Shown here in pieces: positions 58,855 to 64,000 of a stretch of DNA of 64,000 nt (its first letter is position 1; every line of letters begins with the position of its first letter). The notes under the pieces were generated by a model, which was not told the origin of the DNA, ran no database searches, and saw only the letters and a program-made list of their open reading frames with translations. A program made the translations under genes and the position numbers. This DNA is from Eledone cirrhosa (Eukaryota > Mollusca > Cephalopoda > Octopoda > Eledonidae), in NCBI GenBank assembly GCA_964016885.1, contig OZ024744.1, positions 111,223,548 through 111,287,547 of the forward strand, given 5' to 3'.

Positions 58855-60752
58855 ACCAACACTACTACCAACACTACTACCAACACTACTCCCAACACTA
58901 CCACCAACACTACTACCAACACTGCTACCAACACTACCACCAACACTACTACCAACACTACCACCAACACTCCTCTCAACGCTACTACCAACACTACTAC
59001 CAACACTACTACCAACACCACCACCAACACTACGCCCAACACCTCTACCAACACTACTACCAACACTACCACCAACACTACTACCAACACTACTCCCAAC
59101 ACTTCTACCAACACTACCACTAACACTACTACCAACACTACTACCAACACAACCACCAACACTACCACCATCATTACCACCAACACTACTACCAACACTA
59201 CTACCAACACTACCACCAACACTACTACCAACATTACTACCAACACTACTCCCAACACTACCACCAACATTACCACCAACACTACGACCAACACTACTAC
59301 CAACACTACTCCCAACACTACTACCAACACTACTACCAACACTACTACCAACACTACCACCAACACTACTCCCAACACTACTACCAACACTACTCCCAAC
59401 ACTACTACCAACACTACTACCAACATTACTACCAACACTACTCCCAACACTACTCCCAACACTACTACCAACACTACTCCCAACACTACTACCAACACTA
59501 CTACCAACACTACTCCCAACACTACTCCCAACACTACTCCCAACATTACTACCAACACTACTACCAACACTACTACCAACACTACCACCAACACTACTAC
59601 CAACACTACTACCAACACTACCACCAACATTACTACCAACACTACTCCCAACACTACTACCAACACTACTACCAAACACCACTACCATCACCACTACCAA
59701 ACACTACCACCAACACTACTACCAACACTACTACCAAACACCACTACCAACACTACTACCAACACTACCACCAACACTACTACCAACACTACTACCAACA
59801 CTACTACCAACACTACTCCCAACACTACTACCAACACTACTACCAACACTACCACCAACACTACTACCAACACTACTACCAACACAACTCCCAACACTAC
59901 TACCAACACTACTACCAGCACTACTACCAACACTACTACCAACACTATTACCAACAATACCAACACTACCACCAACACTACTACCAACACTACCACCAAC
60001 ACTACCACTAACACTACTACCAACACTACTACCAACACTACCACCAACACTACTACCAACAGTACTACCAATACTACTACCAACACTACCACCAACACAA
60101 TTACCAACACTACTACCAACACTACAACCAACACTACTACCAACACTACTACCATCACTACTACCAACACTACCACTAACACTACTACCAACACTACTAC
60201 CAACACTACTACCAACAGTAACACCAACACTACTACCAACACTACTACCAAGACTACCACTAACACTACCACCAATACTACTACCAACACTACGACAAAC
60301 ACTACCACTAACACTACTAACAATACTACCACCAACACTACTACCAACACTACTATTAACGCTACCACCAACACTACTACCAACACTACCACCAACACTA
60401 CTACCAACACTACTACCAACACTACTACCAACACTACCACCAACGCTACCACTAACACTACTACCAATACTACCACCAACACTACTACCAACACTACTAC
60501 TAACGCTACTACCAACACTACTACCAACACTACCACCAACACTACTAACACCAATACTACTACCAACACTACCACCAACACTACCACCAACACTACTACC
60601 AACACTACCACCAACACTACTACCAATACTACTACCAACAATACTACCAACACTACTACCAACACTCCTCCCAACACTACCACCAACACTACCTCCAACA
60701 CTACACTAACACTACCACTAACACTACTACCAACACTACCACCAACACTACT
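58855..60752 (+). repeat. 1,898-bp tandem duplication, copy 2
   Basis: Same landmarks at 58969 and 59674, and near 60693. By eye it is near identical to copy 1 throughout. A third, more diverged relative follows (AAACACCACTACCATCACC at 61489; CTCCAACACTACACTAACAC near 63810). Confidence 0.92.
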
Positions 60753-63700
60753 ACCAACACTAACACCAACACTACTACCAACACTACTACCACCAACACT
60801 ACTACCAACACTACCACCGACACTACTACTAACACTACCACCAACACTACACTAACACTACCACTAACACTACTACCAACACTACTACCAACACTACCAC
60901 CAACACTACACTAACACTACCACTAACACTACTACCAACACTACTACCAACACTACTACCAACACTACTACCAACACTACCACCAACACTACCACCAACA
61001 CTACTACCAACACTACCACCAACACTACCCCCAATACTACTACCAACACTACTACCAACACTACTACCAACACTACTACAAACACTACCACCAACACTAC
61101 TACTAACACTACCACTAACACTACTACCAACACTACCACCAACACTACTACCAACACTACTACCAACACTACTACCAACAATACTCCCAACACTACTCCC
61201 AACTCTACTACCAACACTACTACCAACACTACTACCAACACTACTACCAACACTACCACCAACACTACTACCAACACTACCACCAACACTACCACCAACA
61301 GTACTACCAACACTACCACCAACACTAGCACCAACACTACTACCAACACTACTACCAACAATACCACCAACACTACTACCAACACTACTACCAACACTAC
61401 CATCAACATTACTACCAACACTACTACCAACACTACTACCAACACTACTACCAATACTACTCCCAACACTACTACCAACACTACTATCAAACACCACTAC
61501 CATCACCACTACCAAACACTACCACCAACACTACTACCAACACTACCACCAACACTACTACCAACACTACTACCAACACTACTACCAACACTACTCCCAA
61601 CACTACTACCAACACTACTACCAACACTACCACCAACACTACTACCAACACTACTACCAACACTACTACCAGCACTACAACCAACACTACTACCAACACT
61701 ACCACCAACACTACTACCAACACTACTACCAACACTACTACCAACACTACTCCCAACACTACTACTAACACTACTACCAACACTACTACCAACACTACTC
61801 CCAAAACTACTACCAACACTACTACCAACACTACTACCAACACTACTACCAACACTACTCCCAACACTACTCCCAACACTACTACCAACACTACCACCAA
61901 CACTACTCCCAACACTACTACCAACACTACTATCAACACTACTACCAACACCACTACCAACACTACTACCAACACTACTCCCAACACTACCACCAACACT
62001 ACCACCAACACTACTATCAACACTACTACCAACACTACTACCAACACTACCACCAACACTACTACCAGCACTACTACCAACACTACTACCAACACTACTC
62101 CCAACACTACTACCAACACTACTACCAACACTACTACCAACACTACTCCCAACACTACCACCAACACTACTACCAACATTACTACCAACACTACTCCCAA
62201 CACTACTACCAACACTACTACCAACACTACTACCAACACTACTCCCAACACTACTACCAACACTACTACCAACACTACTACGAACACTACTACCAACACT
62301 ACTACCAACACTACTCCCAACACTACTCCCAACACTACTACCAACACTACCACCAACACTACTCCCAACACTACTACCAACACTACTACCAACACTACTA
62401 CCAACACTACTCCCAACACTACTACCAACACTACTACCAACACTACTACCAACACTACTAGCAACACTACTACCAACACTACTACCAACACTACTACCAA
62501 CACTACCACCAACACTACCACCAACACCACTATCAACACTACTACCAACACTACTACCAACACTACTACCAACACTACTCCCAACACTACTCCCAACACT
62601 ACTACCAACAATACCACCAACACTACCACCAACACTACTACCAACACTACTACCAACACTAGTACCTACACTACCACCAACACTACCACCAACACTACTA
62701 CCAACACTATTACCAACACTACTCCCAACACTACTACCAACACTACTACCAAAACTACTACCAACACTACTACCAACACTACTACCAACACTACCACCAA
62801 CACTACTACCAACACTTCTACCAACACTACTACCAACACTACTACCAACACTACTAGCAACACTACTACCAACACTACTCCCAGCACTACTACCAACACT
62901 ACTACCAACACTACCACCAACACTACTACCAACACTACTACCAACACTACTCCCAACACTACTACCAACACTACTACCAACACTACTACCAACACTACCA
63001 CCAACACTACTACCAAGACTACCACCGACACTACCACCAACACTACCACCATCACTACCACCAATACTACTATCAGCACTACTACCAACACTACTACCAA
63101 CACTACTACCAACACTACTACCAACACTACCACCAACACTACTACCAACACTACTACCAACACTACTACCAACACTACCACCACTACCACCAACACTACT
63201 ACCAACACTACCACCAACACTACCACTAACACTACTACCAACACTACTACCAACACAACCACCAACACTACTACCAACAGTACTACCAATACTACTACCA
63301 ACACTACCACCAACACTATTACCAACACTACTACCAACACTACCACCAACACTACTACCAACACTACTACCATCACTACTACCAACACTACCACTAACAC
63401 TATTACCAACACTACTACCAACACTACTACCAACACTACCACCAACACTACTACCAACACTACTACCAAGACTACCACCGACACTACCACCAACACTACC
63501 ACCAACACTACTACCAAGACTACCACCAACACTACTACCAACACTACCACTAACACTACTACCAACACTAACACCAACATTACTACCAACACTACTACCA
63601 AGACTACCACTAACACTACCACCAATACTACTACCAACACTACGACAAACACTACCAACACTACTACCAACACTACTACCAACACTACCACCAACACTAC

Positions 63701-64000
63701 CACCAACACTACTACCAACACTACCACCAACACTACTACCAATACTACTACCAACAATACTACCAACACTACTACCAACACTCCTCCCAACACTACCACC
63801 AACACTACCTCCAACACTACACTAACACTACCACTAACACTACTACCATCACTACCACCAACACTACTACCAACACTACCACCAACACTACTACCAACAC
63901 TACTACCACCAACACTACTACCAACACTACCACCGACACTACTACTAACACTACCACCAACACTACACTAACACTACCACTAACACTACTACCAACACTA
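60753..64000 (+). repeat. 12-bp minisatellite, continues beyond the window
   Basis: Includes several CTACACTAACACTACCACTA phrases (about 60849, 60906, 63820 and 63964) and the diverged third relative of the 1,898-bp unit. The array is still in progress at the last base, so its right end and total length are unknown. Confidence 0.92.

Noticed and set aside
10070..64000. Very long minus-strand open frames (up to 1,625 codons) of Val/Leu/Gly or Ser/Val/Gly repeats
   Set aside because: They follow automatically from a 12-bp unit with no stop in two minus frames. They switch between SSVG and VVLV at every indel, their starts are chance ATGs, and large duplications (1,898 bp) are not multiples of three.
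10071..64000. Telomeric repeat
   Set aside because: The unit is 12 bp with core ACCAACACTACT and lacks TTAGGG/CCCTAA or a close variant; the array is internally structured.
1..64000. A novel multi-gene biological system
   Set aside because: No intact gene is present. The interest of the window lies in its repeat structure and assembly, not in encoded functions.

Overview
This window is eukaryotic, non-genic and almost entirely repetitive. Its best taxonomic clue is a set of tRNA-derived SINEs at 1.4-1.7 kb and 4.4-6.0 kb. Their body contains a B-box-like GAGTTCAAATCC, then a segment ending in GGGGTCGATAAAATAAAG, and a tail ending in GTAGAAACAATTATTT. That layout is typical of cephalopod (octopus/squid) SINEs, so a cephalopod chromosome is the best guess. 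This is recognition from memory and was not checked by a search. I see no intact protein-coding gene, no spliced gene model I can defend, no independent RNA gene, no CRISPR array and no defence or metabolic system.

Left flank (1-8.25 kb). Positions 6-1191 are a dead non-LTR-type reverse transcriptase with frameshifts, stops and an internal deletion; its 5' part lies outside the window. It is followed by a SINE-derived hairpin (1437-1578), five 190-bp tandem copies with no difference I could find (2361-3310), and a GT/GGT-rich array (3481-4325) that belongs to the same family as the main array but lies in the opposite orientation. Next comes a ~113-bp satellite (4421-5330) built from a SINE tail plus its flank. 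It abuts the SINE it came from, which still has a 20-bp target-site duplication. A head-to-tail SINE dimer follows (5619-6010), then ~1.5 kb of AT-rich sequence without a recognisable gene, and a 4-copy ~200-bp CT-rich tandem repeat (7544-8247).

Main array (8.25-64 kb, running off the right edge). It starts as A/C/T trinucleotide-type sequence with an exact 108-bp higher-order period (about 9151-10010). From about 10.07 kb it becomes a 12-bp minisatellite with core ACCAACACTACT, roughly 4,480 units in the window. The plus strand is almost free of G. Main variants are CCC at the first triplet and ACC at the last. Larger periods are nested on top: 48 bp locally, 1,898 bp (57-60.7 kb), 1,980 bp (35.5-46 kb) and ~7.0-7.4 kb (34.5-51 kb). 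A block from the array's left edge (9.93-11.76 kb) recurs at 15.9-17.64 kb.

Assembly cautions. A 200-N gap lies at 31301-31500. The ~864 bp left of it reappear immediately to its right, so the gap probably hides a false duplication. Positions 20.2-28.4 kb, worst at 23.65-25.3 kb, are full of register-breaking indels and may be poorly polished.

The very long reading frames in the array, such as poly(Ser-Ser-Val-Gly) and poly(Val-Val-Leu-Val) on the minus strand, follow passively from a 12-bp repeat with no stop codon in those frames. I do not call them genes.
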